From Streptomyces sp. DT2A-34 (GTDB taxonomy: Bacteria > Actinomycetota > Actinomycetes > Streptomycetales > Streptomycetaceae), in NCBI RefSeq assembly GCF_030499515.1, contig NZ_JASTWJ010000001.1:2956001-3020000 (forward strand): 64,000 nucleotides of DNA, in the 5' to 3' direction. A program made the translations under genes and the position numbers. Below, in pieces: positions 37,433-51,659 of this stretch. Below the pieces are notes generated by a model, which was not told the DNA's origin, did not search any database, and was given only the letters and a program-made list of their open reading frames with translations. Position 1 is the stretch's first letter. Each line of letters starts with the position of its first letter.

Positions 37433-38182
37433 ATGCTGTTCCAGGACACGGCCCTCATCTACGGCCGTTACCTCCGCCAGTCCCTGCGCTCCCGCTTCGC
37501 CCTGCTCTTCGGCGTGCTGATGCCGCTGCTGTACCTGCTCTTCTTCGGCCCGCTCCTGACCGACCTGCCGCTCGGCGGGCGCGGCAGCTCGTGGCAGATG
37601 CTGGTGCCCGGGCTGCTGCTGCAACTCGGCTTGTTCGGGGCGTCGTTCGCGGGCTTCTCGGTCATCATCGAGCAGGGCCAGGGCGTGGTGGAGCGCATGC
37701 GCGTGACGCCCGTCAGCCGCCTGGCGCTGCTGCTGGGCCGCGTCCTGCGCGACGCCACCGTCTTCGTCTTCCAGGCGGTGCTGCTGGTGCTGGCGGCGTT
37801 GGCGATGGGCCTCAGGGCTCCCGTGCCCGGCGTGCTGATCGGCTTCGCGTTCGTCGCGCTGCTGACGGTGTCGCTGGCCTCCCTGTCGTACGCGCTCGCC
37901 ATGAAGGTCCGCACACCGCAGGAGGTCGGGCCGGCGATCAACGCCATGACGATGCCGATGATGCTGCTGTCGGGCCTGATGCTGCCGATGACACTGGGGC
38001 CGAGGTGGCTGGACGTCCTCTCCCACTTCGTGCCGTTCCGCTATCTGGTGGACGCGGTACGGGACGCCTACGTCGGCTCGTACGCGACGGCGCACATGCT
38101 GTACGGCGTCCTGGTCGCGCTCGCCTTCACCGCACTGGCCGTGACAGTCGGCACACGCGTGTTCCGAACCGCCGGAGCGTAA
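37433..38182 (+). CDS. ABC-2 permease (DrrB type)
   Basis: This 249-residue protein has six hydrophobic segments and the family blocks G-L-L-L-Q-L-G-L-F-G-A-S-F-A-G and V-E-R-M-R-V-T-P-V-S-R-L-A-L-L-L-G-R. It starts 10 bp after the ATPase stop. Together they form a DrrAB-like drug or lipid exporter. Confidence 0.92.
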   Translation: MLFQDTALIYGRYLRQSLRSRFALLFGVLMPLLYLLFFGPLLTDLPLGGRGSSWQMLVPGLLLQLGLFGASFAGFSVIIEQGQGVVERMRVTPVSRLALLLGRVLRDATVFVFQAVLLVLAALAMGLRAPVPGVLIGFAFVALLTVSLASLSYALAMKVRTPQEVGPAINAMTMPMMLLSGLMLPMTLGPRWLDVLSHFVPFRYLVDAVRDAYVGSYATAHMLYGVLVALAFTALAVTVGTRVFRTAGA

Positions 38183-38195
38183 CTACGCTGGCCAC

Positions 38196-38768
38196 ATGGT
38201 CAATCTGACGCGCATCTACACCAGGACCGGCGACCAGGGCACCACCGCCCTCGGCGACATGAGCCGGGTCGCCAAGACCGATCTGCGGATCTCGGCGTAC
38301 GCCGACGCCAACGAGGCGAACGCGGTGATCGGCACGGCGATCGCACTGGGCGGGCTCGACGAGGAGGTCGTCAAGGTCCTCACCCGCGTGCAGAACGACC
38401 TGTTCGACGTGGGTGCGGACCTGTCGACGCCGGTGGTGGAGAACCCGGAGTTCCCGCCGCTGCGGGTCGAGCAGTTCTACATCGACAAGCTGGAGGCGGA
38501 CTGCGACCGCTTCAACGAGCAGCTGGAGAAGCTGCGGTCCTTCATCCTTCCGGGCGGCACGCCGGGCGCGGCCCTGCTGCACCAGGCCTGCACGGTCGTA
38601 CGCCGGGCCGAGCGCTCCACGTGGGCCGCGCTGGAGGTGCATGGCGAGGCGATGAACCCGCTGACGGCGACCTACCTCAACCGCCTGTCGGACCTGCTGT
38701 TCATCTTGGCGCGGACGGCGAACAAGTCCGAGGGCGACGTCCTCTGGGTCCCCGGCGGGGAGCGCTGA
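38196..38768 (+). CDS. Cob(I)yrinic acid a,c-diamide / cob(I)alamin adenosyltransferase, PduO type
   Basis: This 190-residue trimeric adenosyltransferase has the ATP-binding N-terminus Y-T-R-T-G-D-Q-G-T-T, the block F-I-L-P-G-G and the conserved V-V-R-R-A-E-R. It makes adenosylcobalamin, the cofactor loaded by MeaB (16449) into methylmalonyl-CoA mutase. Repeat copy C lies just after its stop codon. Confidence 0.95.
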   Translation: MVNLTRIYTRTGDQGTTALGDMSRVAKTDLRISAYADANEANAVIGTAIALGGLDEEVVKVLTRVQNDLFDVGADLSTPVVENPEFPPLRVEQFYIDKLEADCDRFNEQLEKLRSFILPGGTPGAALLHQACTVVRRAERSTWAALEVHGEAMNPLTATYLNRLSDLLFILARTANKSEGDVLWVPGGER

Positions 38769-38779
38769 AGCAGCCTTGG

Positions 38780-38894
38780 CGAAGTCGACTGCGGTTCGGC
38801 AGCACCCTGAAGGGGCGCGGGGAACTGCGCGACCAGCCTCGACGAGGCCGCGGACGAACAACGGCCCAGCACGGCGCTTCCAGCGGAGCGCTCA
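38780..38894 (-). repeat. Stop-codon-anchored intergenic repeat, copy C
   Basis: The core 38812-38838 is identical to copy B. The distal end AGCGGAGCGCTCA includes the complement of the TGA stop of the leftward small membrane protein. It fills nearly all of the 123 bp between two convergent genes. Confidence 0.85.
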
Positions 38895-39080
38895 GCTGTT
38901 CTCCCGCACCCGTTGGTACAGGCCCACGAGGACGAGGGCGCCGCCGACACACATCATCACCAGACCGAACTTCGTCAGCGTGACGACCGGCACGTCCACG
39001 TCCTCGGTGAACAACCAAAGCGGCAGGCCGGTCAGGAAGGTGACGATGCCTTCCAGCAGGTTCTTCGACGCCTGGCTCAT
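38892..39080 (-). CDS. Small two-helix membrane protein
   Basis: This 62-residue protein has hydrophobic segments at ~11-24 and ~37-54 and ends V-R-E-N-S. It overlaps the upstream membrane-protein gene by ATGA. No family function is known to me. Its TGA is the terminal triplet of repeat copy C. Confidence 0.75.
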   Translation of the reverse strand: MSQASKNLLEGIVTFLTGLPLWLFTEDVDVPVVTLTKFGLVMMCVGGALVLVGLYQRVRENS

Positions 39081-39664
39081 GACCGGACACGCTCCTCGCC
39101 GCTCGTGAGCCCGGACTCCTTCTCGGCGCCGGCGGGGGCCTTCTTCGGCCAGATCCAGTACCCCAGGGCGATCAGGCCGTAGATGCCGACCATGCGGATC
39201 GCCACCCACTGGAAGGCCCGGAGGGAGCTGACGTCCCCGGAGTCGCCGACGTACCAGACCGCGAGCTGGAGCAGTCCCAGCGCCACCGCTCCCCCGAACA
39301 CCGCCCGCAGCCACAGCTTCGCCTCGTGCCGGGCGCGGGCGCGGCCGTAGCGGGGCGGCTTCGGCGGGGGCGGGCCGCCGGCCAGGCGGTGGGCGGCGTG
39401 GCCGTCGAGCCAGCGGATCGTGTAGTGGCCGAAGGCCACCGTGTAGCCGATGTAGAGCGCCGCCACGCCGTGCTCCCAGCTCGGCTCGGCGCCGTTCTTC
39501 AGGTCGATCGCCGTCGCGACGAACAGGACCAGCTCCAGCACCGGCTCGCACAGCAGCAGCACCACGCTGGTGCGGCGCCACGTCAGCAGGTAGCGCACGG
39601 CCAGGCCCAGGGCCAGCAGCACCCAGAAGCCGACCTCGCAGGCGATGATGAGGGCGACGATCAC
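39077..39664 (-). CDS. Integral membrane protein of unknown function
   Basis: This 195-residue protein has about five hydrophobic segments and a cytoplasmic loop rich in Pro and Arg (G-P-P-P-P-K-P-P-R-Y-G-R-A-R). It is cotranscribed with the 62-residue membrane protein. Conserved in streptomycetes as far as I recall, with no assigned role. Confidence 0.8.
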   Translation of the reverse strand: MIVALIIACEVGFWVLLALGLAVRYLLTWRRTSVVLLLCEPVLELVLFVATAIDLKNGAEPSWEHGVAALYIGYTVAFGHYTIRWLDGHAAHRLAGGPPPPKPPRYGRARARHEAKLWLRAVFGGAVALGLLQLAVWYVGDSGDVSSLRAFQWVAIRMVGIYGLIALGYWIWPKKAPAGAEKESGLTSGEERVRS

Positions 39665-39816
39665 GACTTGCTCCCTTCGGTCACCTGTCCAGGCTCCCGG
39701 CGGCCACGCCCCCTTTCGTCGTCGGCGGTGACGAAACCGCCGTACATCGAAAGATGCAGTCCAGGACCCTCCCCCTGAATCAGGCGTCGCCCGCGGGCGC
39801 CGTGTTGGATGGAGTC

Positions 39817-41007
39817 ATGGCCCTCCCCCGCCCGCACCGCTTCGACGTGTACATCGGCATCGGCGGGCTGCTCGGCGGTCTGCTGCTGGTGGGCATCGGC
39901 CTGGGCACGCGGACCGCCAAGGACCCGATCACGCTCTTCGACGGTCCCTGGCCGATCCTGGTACCGCTCACCGTGATGGCCGGCTGCGAACTGCTGCGCC
40001 GGACGGCCCCCCGCGCAGCCCTGCTGATCGGCACGCCCGCGATCTGCGTGGACGTCGTGACCCAGGGCAACCTGGCCACGGTCCTGATGTTCACCGACAT
40101 CGTCTACGCGGCCGTGCTGTACGGTCCGCTCGCCTCGGCCCGCCGTATCCAGTGGATCACCGGTCTGCTCACGGTGGCCGGAACGCTGGTGCCGTTCGCG
40201 GTGTGGCGCGTTCCGGAGGCGCTGCTGATCGGCGTGGTCGTCGGTGTCGTGGCGTACGCGCCCGCCGCCACCGGCTGGATCGTCCGCAACCATCGCGACG
40301 CCGCCGAGGCCGCCCGCCTGCGGGCCGAACAGACCGCTCTGCTGGCCGAGATGGACCGCGCCCAGGCCGTGACCTCGGAACGCGCCCGCATGGCACGTGA
40401 GTTGCACGACATGGTCGCCAACCACCTCTCCGCCATCGCCATCCACTCCACGGCCGCGCTCTCCATCGACGACCCGAAGACCTCCCAGGAGGCCCTGTCG
40501 GTCATCCGCGAGAACAGCGTCGAAGGGCTCGCCGAGATGCGCCGGCTCATCGGCATCCTGCGCGACTCCACCGGCGACACCGAGCCGGTCGCCGCCCCCA
40601 CGCTCGACGGCCTCGACACCCTGGTCGACGGCGCCCGCACCAACGGCCTCGACGTCACGCTCGACGCCTCCTGCCCCGCCGTCCCCACCCCGGTCGAACT
40701 CGCCGCCTACCGCATCGTCCAGGAGTCCCTGACCAACGCCCTCAAGCACGCCTCCCCCGGCCGGGTCAGGGTGGCGGTGGCCCAGCGGGACGGCTGCCTC
40801 ACCGTCGCCGTGACCAGCCCGTTCGGCGGCGACCGCGAGGGCCCGCGCGCGCCCGGCTCGGGTGCCGGGCTGGTCGGGATGCGGGAGCGGGTCGCGCTGC
40901 TGGGCGGCAATTTCGAGGCCGGCCCCGTCCAGGACCCGGACTCGGTCGACGGCAAGATCTGGGCCGTACGCGCCACGCTTCCCGTGACCCAAGGAGACAG
41001 AGAATGA
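39817..41007 (+). CDS. NarL-type sensor histidine kinase
   Basis: This 396-residue kinase has about six membrane segments in the first ~155 residues. The HisKA_3 box is E-R-A-R-M-A-R-E-L-H-D-M-V with His197, followed by a HATPase domain ending G-A-G-L-V-G-M-R-E-R-V. ATG 39817 has GGATGGAG just upstream; ATG 39754 is an alternative. The stop overlaps the response regulator start (ATGA). Confidence 0.92.
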   Translation: MALPRPHRFDVYIGIGGLLGGLLLVGIGLGTRTAKDPITLFDGPWPILVPLTVMAGCELLRRTAPRAALLIGTPAICVDVVTQGNLATVLMFTDIVYAAVLYGPLASARRIQWITGLLTVAGTLVPFAVWRVPEALLIGVVVGVVAYAPAATGWIVRNHRDAAEAARLRAEQTALLAEMDRAQAVTSERARMARELHDMVANHLSAIAIHSTAALSIDDPKTSQEALSVIRENSVEGLAEMRRLIGILRDSTGDTEPVAAPTLDGLDTLVDGARTNGLDVTLDASCPAVPTPVELAAYRIVQESLTNALKHASPGRVRVAVAQRDGCLTVAVTSPFGGDREGPRAPGSGAGLVGMRERVALLGGNFEAGPVQDPDSVDGKIWAVRATLPVTQGDRE

Positions 41008-41645
41008 TCCGCGTCCTGGTCGCCGAGGATCAGTCGGCCGTCCGCGCCGGGCTCGTCCTCATCCTGCGCAGCGCGCCCGACATCGAGGTGGTGGGCGAGG
41101 CGGCGGACGGCGCGCAGGCGGTGGCCCTGGCGCGCGAGCTGCGGCCCGACCTGGTGCTGATGGACGTTCAGATGCCGCGCTTGGACGGGGTGTCGGCGAC
41201 GCGGCAGGTGGTCGCCGAGCGGCTGGCGGACGTCCTCGTGCTGACCACCTTCGACCTCGACGAGTATGTGTTCGGGGCGTTGCGGGCCGGGGCCGCGGGG
41301 TTTCTGCTGAAGAACACGGAAGCGAGGGATCTGATCGAGGCCGTCCGGACAGTGGCACGCGGGGAGGGCCTCATCGCCCCGGCGGTCACCCGGCGCCTGA
41401 TCGCCGAGTTCGCCGCGAAGCCCGTACGGGAACCGACGGCCGACCCGTCGGTGCTGGACAGTCTCACGCGCCGCGAACGCGAGGTGCTGGCCTGCCTCGG
41501 GGAGGGGTTGTCCAACGCCGCCATCGCGACCCGTCTCGACATGGCCGAGGCGACGGTGAAGACGCACGTCAGCCGGTTGCTGGGGAAGCTGGAGCTGCGC
41601 AGCCGGGTGCAAGCGGCCGTACTGGCGCAGGAGTTGGGGATCTAG
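41004..41645 (+). CDS. NarL/LuxR-family response regulator
   Basis: This 213-residue protein has a receiver domain with Asp54 in L-V-L-M-D-V-Q-M-P and the Lys in G-F-L-L-K-N-T-E. The LuxR-type HTH L-T-R-R-E-R-E-V-L-A-C-L-G-E-G-L-S-N follows. It lies only 136 bp upstream of the chitinase. Chitin-linked two-component pairs are known beside streptomycete chitinase genes, so control of the chitinase is possible but unproven. Confidence 0.94.
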   Translation: MIRVLVAEDQSAVRAGLVLILRSAPDIEVVGEAADGAQAVALARELRPDLVLMDVQMPRLDGVSATRQVVAERLADVLVLTTFDLDEYVFGALRAGAAGFLLKNTEARDLIEAVRTVARGEGLIAPAVTRRLIAEFAAKPVREPTADPSVLDSLTRREREVLACLGEGLSNAAIATRLDMAEATVKTHVSRLLGKLELRSRVQAAVLAQELGI

Positions 41646-41674
41646 CGGAACGGAGCGAATCCGCGAGGGGCAAG

Positions 41675-41716
41675 TGGTCCAGACCTATTGACCCGTGGTC
41701 CAGACCTTTCTATTCT
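41675..41716 (+). promoter_or_regulatory. Chitinase promoter with paired 12-bp direct repeats
   Basis: TGGTCCAGACCT occurs at 41675-41686 and 41696-41707, spaced 21 bp. The repeats flank and overlap a -35 TTGACC (41688-41693), which is 17 bp from a -10 TATTCT (41711-41716). This is the arrangement described for Streptomyces chitinase promoters, where the repeats mediate chitin induction and glucose repression. Confidence 0.9.
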
Positions 41717-41780
41717 CACCGCACCATGAGTGGGCGTGAGGCTCAGCATGCCCCCCAACTCCCCGACAAGGAGGCGCAGC

Positions 41781-43607
<1,827 letters not shown>

Positions 43608-43665
43608 CCGACGTACCAAGCGACATTGACACTCCCCCAGACTTCGTCCGGGGGGACCCCCACCC

Positions 43666-43700
43666 AGCGAGTGAATGTGGCTACGCCACATTCACTCGCT
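43666..43700. terminator. Bidirectional terminator between chitinase and DUF2550 gene
   Basis: The 15-bp perfect stem is 43666-43680 with 43686-43700 and has a 5-base loop. It overlaps the last codons and stop of the leftward DUF2550 gene and lies 59 bp after the chitinase stop. Confidence 0.92.
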
Positions 43701-44127
43701 GTCCGGGCGGGGCTGCCTCAAGCCACGCGAGAAAACCGGTCAGCGCGTCTTCGCTCATGGCGAGTTCGAGGCGCGTACCCCGGTGCAGACAGGTGAGGAT
43801 CACCGCGTCGGAGAGCAGCGCCAGCTCCTCCTCGCCGTCGGGGACCCGGCGGCCGGCCACCTCGATCGCGGAGCGCTCCAGGATGCGGCGCGGGCGGTAG
43901 GCGTAGGAGAAGACGCGGTACCACTCGATGCGGTCGCCGTTGTAGCGGGCGACGCCATAGCTCCAGCCCTTGCCGCTGGTGTCGGGTTTCTCCGGCACGT
44001 CCCAGCGCAGGGAACAGTCGAAAGTGCCGCCGGAGCGCTGGATGAGCCTGCGGCGCAGGCCGAAGACGAACAGCCCCAGCACCACGAGGGCGACAACGAT
44101 TCCGCACACAGTCAGAGCGAGGACCAT
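43681..44127 (-). CDS. DUF2550 membrane-anchored protein
   Basis: This 148-residue protein has one N-terminal membrane helix (~2-24) followed by a cytoplasmic domain with the DUF2550 pattern F-D-C-S-L-R-W and R-Y-N-G-D-R-I-E-W-Y-R. The ATG at 44127 is 9 bases from GGAGG; a GTG at 44133 is too close to that site. It always follows the atp operon in streptomycetes as far as I recall. Its function is unknown. Confidence 0.88.
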   Translation of the reverse strand: MVLALTVCGIVVALVVLGLFVFGLRRRLIQRSGGTFDCSLRWDVPEKPDTSGKGWSYGVARYNGDRIEWYRVFSYAYRPRRILERSAIEVAGRRVPDGEEELALLSDAVILTCLHRGTRLELAMSEDALTGFLAWLEAAPPGQRVNVA

Positions 44128-44183
44128 CGACACCGACCTCCTCGTCTCCTAGGTAACGGAACGGAAAAAACTTCCATATCTGC

Positions 44184-44231
44184 CTCAGCCGCGACCGGCA
44201 CCGGATTGCTCCGGTCCCAGCCGCGGCTGAG
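44184..44231 (-). terminator. Terminator at the end of the ATP synthase operon
   Basis: A 22-base arm starting at 44184 pairs with the arm ending at 44231 with three mismatches and a TTGC loop; both arms begin or end with CTCAGCCGCG/CGCGGCTGAG. It lies about 60 bp after the atpC stop and before the DUF2550 start. Confidence 0.75.
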
Positions 44232-44289
44232 TGACGTCGTCGCGTGCACTGTCCCAGAGCCTAAGGGCACTGGGCGGTACCCCCAGGGG

Positions 44290-44664
44290 TCAGCGCGCCG
44301 TCGCCGCCCGCAGACGGACCTCCGCGCGACGCTCGGCGACGTCGTCGCCCTCCGCCTTCGCGCGCTCGAGCTCCCGCTCCGCGCGCTGGACGTCGATCTC
44401 GTCCGACAGCTCGGCGATCTCGGCCAGCAGCGACAGCTTGTCGTCCGCGAACGAGATGAAACCGCCGTGCACCGCGGCGATGACAGTTCCACCGTCACTC
44501 GTACGGATGGTCACCGGGCCCGACTCCAGCACACCGAGCAGCGGCTGGTGACCGGGCATGACGCCGATGTCGCCGGACGTGGTGCGCGCGACGACCAGGG
44601 TGGCCTGGCCCGACCAGACCTCACGGTCGGCGGCGACCAGCGCGACGTGCAGCTCAGCAGCCAA
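44290..44664 (-). CDS. atpC: ATP synthase epsilon subunit
   Basis: This 124-residue subunit begins at TTG 44664 (L-A-A-E-L-H-V-A-L-V-A-A-D-R-E). That start has GAGGAG 6 bases upstream and matches other streptomycete AtpC starts; longer starts would add an unrelated leader. Conserved segment G-D-I-G-V-M-P-G-H-Q-P-L-L. It is the last gene of the operon and regulates rotary coupling. Confidence 0.95.
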   Translation of the reverse strand: MAAELHVALVAADREVWSGQATLVVARTTSGDIGVMPGHQPLLGVLESGPVTIRTSDGGTVIAAVHGGFISFADDKLSLLAEIAELSDEIDVQRAERELERAKAEGDDVAERRAEVRLRAATAR

Positions 44665-44795
44665 GGTGGCTCCTCGGGTCACCACCCGGCGGTTCTGCCG
44701 GGTGTTGGTTACAAGTCTAGTAGGCGTGAGAGAGGGGGCGGGACGAACCCCCGCCCCCTCCATCAAGAGCTCAATGGCTCAAGAGCACCGGTGCG

Positions 44796-47149
<2,354 letters not shown>

Positions 47150-47170
47150 GAGTCAGGTCCCTTCCTTACG

Positions 47171-48778
47171 TCACTTGGAGGCGCTGGTCGCCTTCGGGGC
47201 GGCCGGAGCCTCTTCGCCGAGGAGCTTGCCGTCCGCGGTCTCGAACTGCTTCTTGAACTCCGCGATGGCGTCGGCGATGGCGGTGAGCGTGTCGTCCGAC
47301 ATCTTGCCGCCCTCCTTGATGGAGGTCATGAGGCCCTGCTCCTTGCGGTGCAGGTACTCCAGGAGCTCCTTCTCGAAGCGGCGGATGTCGGCGACCGGCA
47401 CGTCGTCCATCTTGCCGGTGGTGCCGGCCCACACCGAGACGACCTGGTCCTCGGTCGACATCGGCTCGTACTGGGCCTGCTTCAGCAGCTCGACCATGCG
47501 CTGACCGCGCTCCAGCTGCGCCTTCGACGCGGCGTCCAGGTCGGAACCGAAGGCGGCGAACGCCTCCAGCTCACGGAACTGGGCGAGGTCGACGCGCAGA
47601 CGGCCCGAAACCTGCTTCATCGCCTTGTGCTGCGCGGAACCACCGACTCGGGAGACGGAGATACCGACGTTCAGCGCGGGGCGCTGACCGGCGTTGAACA
47701 GGTCCGACTCCAGGAAGCACTGGCCGTCGGTGATGGAGATGACGTTGGTCGGGATGAACGCCGAGACGTCGTTGGCCTTGGTCTCGACGATCGGCAGACC
47801 GGTCATCGAGCCGGCGCCCATGGCGTCGGAGAGCTTCGCGCAGCGCTCCAGCAGACGGGAGTGCAGGTAGAAGACGTCACCCGGGTAGGCCTCACGGCCC
47901 GGCGGGCGGCGCAGCAGCAGGGACACGGCGCGGTAGGCGTCGGCCTGCTTCGAGAGGTCGTCGAAGATGATGAGGACGTGCTTGCCCTCGTACATCCACT
48001 GCTGACCGATGGCCGAACCGGTGTACGGCGCCAGGTACTTGAAGCCGGCCGGGTCGGACGCGGGGGCGGCGACGATGGTCGTGTACTCCAGCGCGCCGTT
48101 CTCCTCCAGCGCGCCGCGGACCGACGCGATCGTCGAGCCCTTCTGGCCGATGGCGACGTAGACGCAGCGGACCTGCTTGTTCGGGTCGCCGGTGCGCCAG
48201 TTGTCACGCTGGTTGATGATCGTGTCGACGGCCAGGGCGGTCTTGCCGGTCTGGCGGTCACCGATGATCAGCTGACGCTGGCCACGGCCGATCGGGGTCA
48301 TCGCGTCGACGGCCTTGTAGCCGGTCTCCATCGGCTCGTGCACCGACTTACGGGCCATGACGCCCGGAGCCTGCAGCTCAAGGGCGCGGCGACCGCTGGT
48401 CTCGATCTCGCCGAGGCCGTCGATCGGGTTGCCGAGCGGGTCGACGACGCGGCCGAGGTAGCCCTCGCCGACAGCCACGGAGAGGACCTCACCGGTACGG
48501 GAGACCGGCTGACCCTCCTCGATGCCGCTGAACTCACCGAGGACGATGGCACCGATCTCGCGCTCCTCGAGGTTGAGGGCGAGGCCGAGGGTGCCGTCCT
48601 CGAACTTCAGCAGTTCGTTGGCCATGGCCGAGGGCAGACCCTCGACCTTCGCGATGCCGTCGCCGGCAAGGGTGACCGTACCGACCTCCTCGCGCGAGGC
48701 CGCGTCCGGCTTGTACGACTGGACGAACGTCTCCAGCGCGTCCCGGATCTCCTCCGGCCGGATCGTGAGCTCCGCCAT
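47171..48778 (-). CDS. atpA: ATP synthase alpha subunit
   Basis: This 535-residue non-catalytic subunit has nucleotide-binding motif G-D-R-Q-T-G-K-T-A and begins [14 protein letters not shown] 48778 has a GGAG-type site upstream. The ~120-bp gap to atpH is the largest in the core operon. Confidence 0.98.
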   Translation of the reverse strand: MAELTIRPEEIRDALETFVQSYKPDAASREEVGTVTLAGDGIAKVEGLPSAMANELLKFEDGTLGLALNLEEREIGAIVLGEFSGIEEGQPVSRTGEVLSVAVGEGYLGRVVDPLGNPIDGLGEIETSGRRALELQAPGVMARKSVHEPMETGYKAVDAMTPIGRGQRQLIIGDRQTGKTALAVDTIINQRDNWRTGDPNKQVRCVYVAIGQKGSTIASVRGALEENGALEYTTIVAAPASDPAGFKYLAPYTGSAIGQQWMYEGKHVLIIFDDLSKQADAYRAVSLLLRRPPGREAYPGDVFYLHSRLLERCAKLSDAMGAGSMTGLPIVETKANDVSAFIPTNVISITDGQCFLESDLFNAGQRPALNVGISVSRVGGSAQHKAMKQVSGRLRVDLAQFRELEAFAAFGSDLDAASKAQLERGQRMVELLKQAQYEPMSTEDQVVSVWAGTTGKMDDVPVADIRRFEKELLEYLHRKEQGLMTSIKEGGKMSDDTLTAIADAIAEFKKQFETADGKLLGEEAPAAPKATSASK

Positions 48779-48901
48779 CTGGGTTCCCTGCTCTCCTTGT
48801 TGGGCCCGAAGTTTCACTTTGGGGGTCTGGGGGCGACCCCCAGGATTCTTCTGCACGGCCCAACCAGGGCCGTAAGTACGTACTGCCTATTGAGTTGCTG
48901 G

Positions 48902-49717
48902 TCAGCTCGCCAGGCGGCGGCCGGCGTCCTCGATGCGGTCCGCGAGGGAGCCGTTGATGACCTCGTCGCCGACCTGCACCCGGATTCCGCCGAGGACCTC
49001 GGGGTCCACGTCGAGGTTGAGGTGCATCTGGCGGCCGTAGAGCTTCGCGAGGGCGGCGCCCAGGCGCTGCTTCTGCGGGCCGCTCAGCGGTACCGCCGAA
49101 GTGACGACGGCCACCATGCGCTCCCGGCGCTCGGCGGCGAGCTTGGACAGGGACTCCAGTCCCGACTCCAGGCTACGTCCACGCGGCGCGGTCACAAGAC
49201 GCGTCACCAGACGCTCGGTGGTCGCCTTGGCCCGGCCGCCGAGCAGGCTGCGCAGCAGCTCGCCCTTGGCCGAGGTAGTGGCGGACCGGTCGGTCAGCGC
49301 GGCGCGCAGCCCGGTGTTCGAGGCGACGATCCGGCCGAACCGGAACAGCTCGTCCTCGACATCGTCGAGCGTGCCCGCCTTCTGCGCGGCGGTGAGGTCG
49401 GCGGTGTCCGCCAGCTCCTCCAGCGCGTCCACCAGGTCGCGCGACTGCGACCAGCGGGAGCGCACCATGCCGGCCAGCAGATCGGCGGCCTCGCCGCTGA
49501 CCTGGCCGGCGAGCAGGCGCTGGGCCAGCTCCGCCTTGGCCTCGCCGGCCTGCGCCGGGTCGGTCAGGACCCGACGCAGCGACACCTCGCGGTCGAGCAG
49601 CGCGGTGACGGCGGCCAGCTCGTCGGCGAGCTTGGCCGCGTCGACGGACGTGTTGTCCGTCAGCGCGTCGAGACGCTCACGTGCGGCTGCCAGGGCCTCG
49701 CGGCTCGCTCCGTTCAT
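48902..49717 (-). CDS. atpH: ATP synthase delta subunit
   Basis: This 271-residue subunit is longer than the ~180 residues of most bacteria, as is typical for actinobacteria, where the N-terminal region is extended. C-terminal signature I-R-V-Q-V-G-D-E-V-I-N-G-S. It overlaps atpF by ATGA. Confidence 0.96.
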   Translation of the reverse strand: MNGASREALAAARERLDALTDNTSVDAAKLADELAAVTALLDREVSLRRVLTDPAQAGEAKAELAQRLLAGQVSGEAADLLAGMVRSRWSQSRDLVDALEELADTADLTAAQKAGTLDDVEDELFRFGRIVASNTGLRAALTDRSATTSAKGELLRSLLGGRAKATTERLVTRLVTAPRGRSLESGLESLSKLAAERRERMVAVVTSAVPLSGPQKQRLGAALAKLYGRQMHLNLDVDPEVLGGIRVQVGDEVINGSLADRIEDAGRRLAS

Positions 49718-50262
49718 CGTCCGGCCTCGGCCTTCTCCTCGAGCTCGTCGAGGAAGCGGTCGATGACGCGGCTCTGCCGGGCGTGGTCCTCGAGGGACTC
49801 GCCGACGAGCTTGCCCGCCAGGTCGGTGGCGAGCTTGCCGACGTCCTGGCGCAGCGCGGAGGACGCGGCCTTGCGGTCGGCCTCGATCTGCGCGTGACCG
49901 GCGGCGACGATCTCCTCGCGCTGCCGCTGGCCTTCCGCGCGCATCTCGGCGATGAGCACGGCGCCCTGCTCCTGCGCCTCCTGGCGCAGACGCGCGGCCT
50001 CGTGCCGGGCCTCGGCGAGCTGCGCCTTGTACTGCTCAAGGACGCTCTGGGCCTCGACCTGAGCGGCCTCAGCCTTCTCGATTCCGCCTTCGATCGCCTC
50101 GCGGCGCTCCTCCAGAACCTTGTTGATGTTCGGAAGCAGCTTCTTCCAGAAGAAGAAGAACACGATGGCGAAGGCGATGGTGCCGACGAGCAGCTCGGGG
50201 CCCGGAGGAATGAGCGGGTTCTGCTCCTCCTCCGCCGCAAGCCGCACCAGGTTGTCGATCAC
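49714..50262 (-). CDS. atpF: ATP synthase b subunit
   Basis: This 182-residue peripheral-stalk subunit has one membrane helix (~25-45, A-F-A-I-V-F-F-F-F-W-K-K-L) and a long amphipathic helix. It starts at GTG 50262. Confidence 0.96.
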   Translation of the reverse strand: MIDNLVRLAAEEEQNPLIPPGPELLVGTIAFAIVFFFFWKKLLPNINKVLEERREAIEGGIEKAEAAQVEAQSVLEQYKAQLAEARHEAARLRQEAQEQGAVLIAEMRAEGQRQREEIVAAGHAQIEADRKAASSALRQDVGKLATDLAGKLVGESLEDHARQSRVIDRFLDELEEKAEAGR

Positions 50263-50303
50263 ATCAGTGCCTTTCGTGGAAAGGTTGGCTCGTCAGGGCT
50301 CGA

Positions 50304-50615
<312 letters not shown>

Positions 50616-51434
50616 TCAGTGGTGCTCGGCGAGAGCGCCCTGGATGTACGAGCAGGCCAGCAGCACGAAGACGTACGCCTGGACGGCCTGCACGAAGAGC
50701 TCGAAGAGGATCATGACCATGGTCATGACGAAGGAGACACCGGCCGCCGGGATCATCCAGCTGTTCAGCAGGTACCAGGAGGCGACGGTGAACATCACCA
50801 GCATCAGGTGACCGGCGAACATGTTGGCGAACAGTCGCACCGCGTGCGTGAACGGGCGGACCAGCAGGTTCGAGAAGAACTCGATGACCATCACGAGCGG
50901 CAGCACCGCACCCAGCGACTTGTCGTAGCCGGTGACGTTCTTGAAGAACCCGACGAAGCCGTGCCGCTTGAAGGTCACCGAGACCCAGATGAGCCAGACG
51001 ATGGCGGCCAGCACCATCGGGAACGCGATGATCGACGAGACCGGGAACTGGGCCAGCGGGATCACGGACCAGATGTTCATGATCCAGATGAAGAAGAAGA
51101 GCGAGACCATGAACGGGACGTACTTCTCGCCCTCACGCTTGCCGAGGGTCTCGTAGACGATGCCGCGGCGCACGAAGTCATAACCGGCTTCGCCGACCAT
51201 CTGAAGCTTGCCCGGCACCACCTTCGCCTTGCTGAAGGCGAGCGTGAAGAAGGTGATGACCAGGAGCGTGGTGATGAGGGCAAGCAGCATCACCTTGTTG
51301 AACTCGAACCCCCCGACTGTGGCGATCGGCTTGAAGAGGAACGAGTGCAGGCCCGGAGCCGGGAAGCCACAGCCGTTGTCGGACATGATCCGACAGCTCC
51401 AGTCAAAGGCGAGCTGGGTCTGGTCAGCACTCAC
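50616..51434 (-). CDS. atpB: ATP synthase a subunit
   Basis: This 272-residue membrane subunit has the essential Arg in H-A-V-R-L-F-A-N-M-F-A-G-H. The GTG at 51434 (V-S-A-D-Q-T-Q-L-A-F-D) has GGAG 9 bases upstream and matches the streptomycete start. Confidence 0.96.
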   Translation of the reverse strand: MSADQTQLAFDWSCRIMSDNGCGFPAPGLHSFLFKPIATVGGFEFNKVMLLALITTLLVITFFTLAFSKAKVVPGKLQMVGEAGYDFVRRGIVYETLGKREGEKYVPFMVSLFFFIWIMNIWSVIPLAQFPVSSIIAFPMVLAAIVWLIWVSVTFKRHGFVGFFKNVTGYDKSLGAVLPLVMVIEFFSNLLVRPFTHAVRLFANMFAGHLMLVMFTVASWYLLNSWMIPAAGVSFVMTMVMILFELFVQAVQAYVFVLLACSYIQGALAEHH

Positions 51435-51659
51435 CGCGGGCTCCTTCGGCGTGACGCATGGGTACGGCAACCTCGTTGTGTCGGCGCGGCGCGCAGCCGC
51501 AGTTCGGCACGGGACTGGTGTTACGGATGTGGGGGCGGCTGTGGGGCATCAAGCCTCGCGAATGAGCAGGCGTCAGCTCAGATGCCCGCGCCCGCGATGC
51601 CGCAGTTGGCACCGGACGATAGCAGGACTTCTCACACGCACTTATCTCAGCCCTACCCC

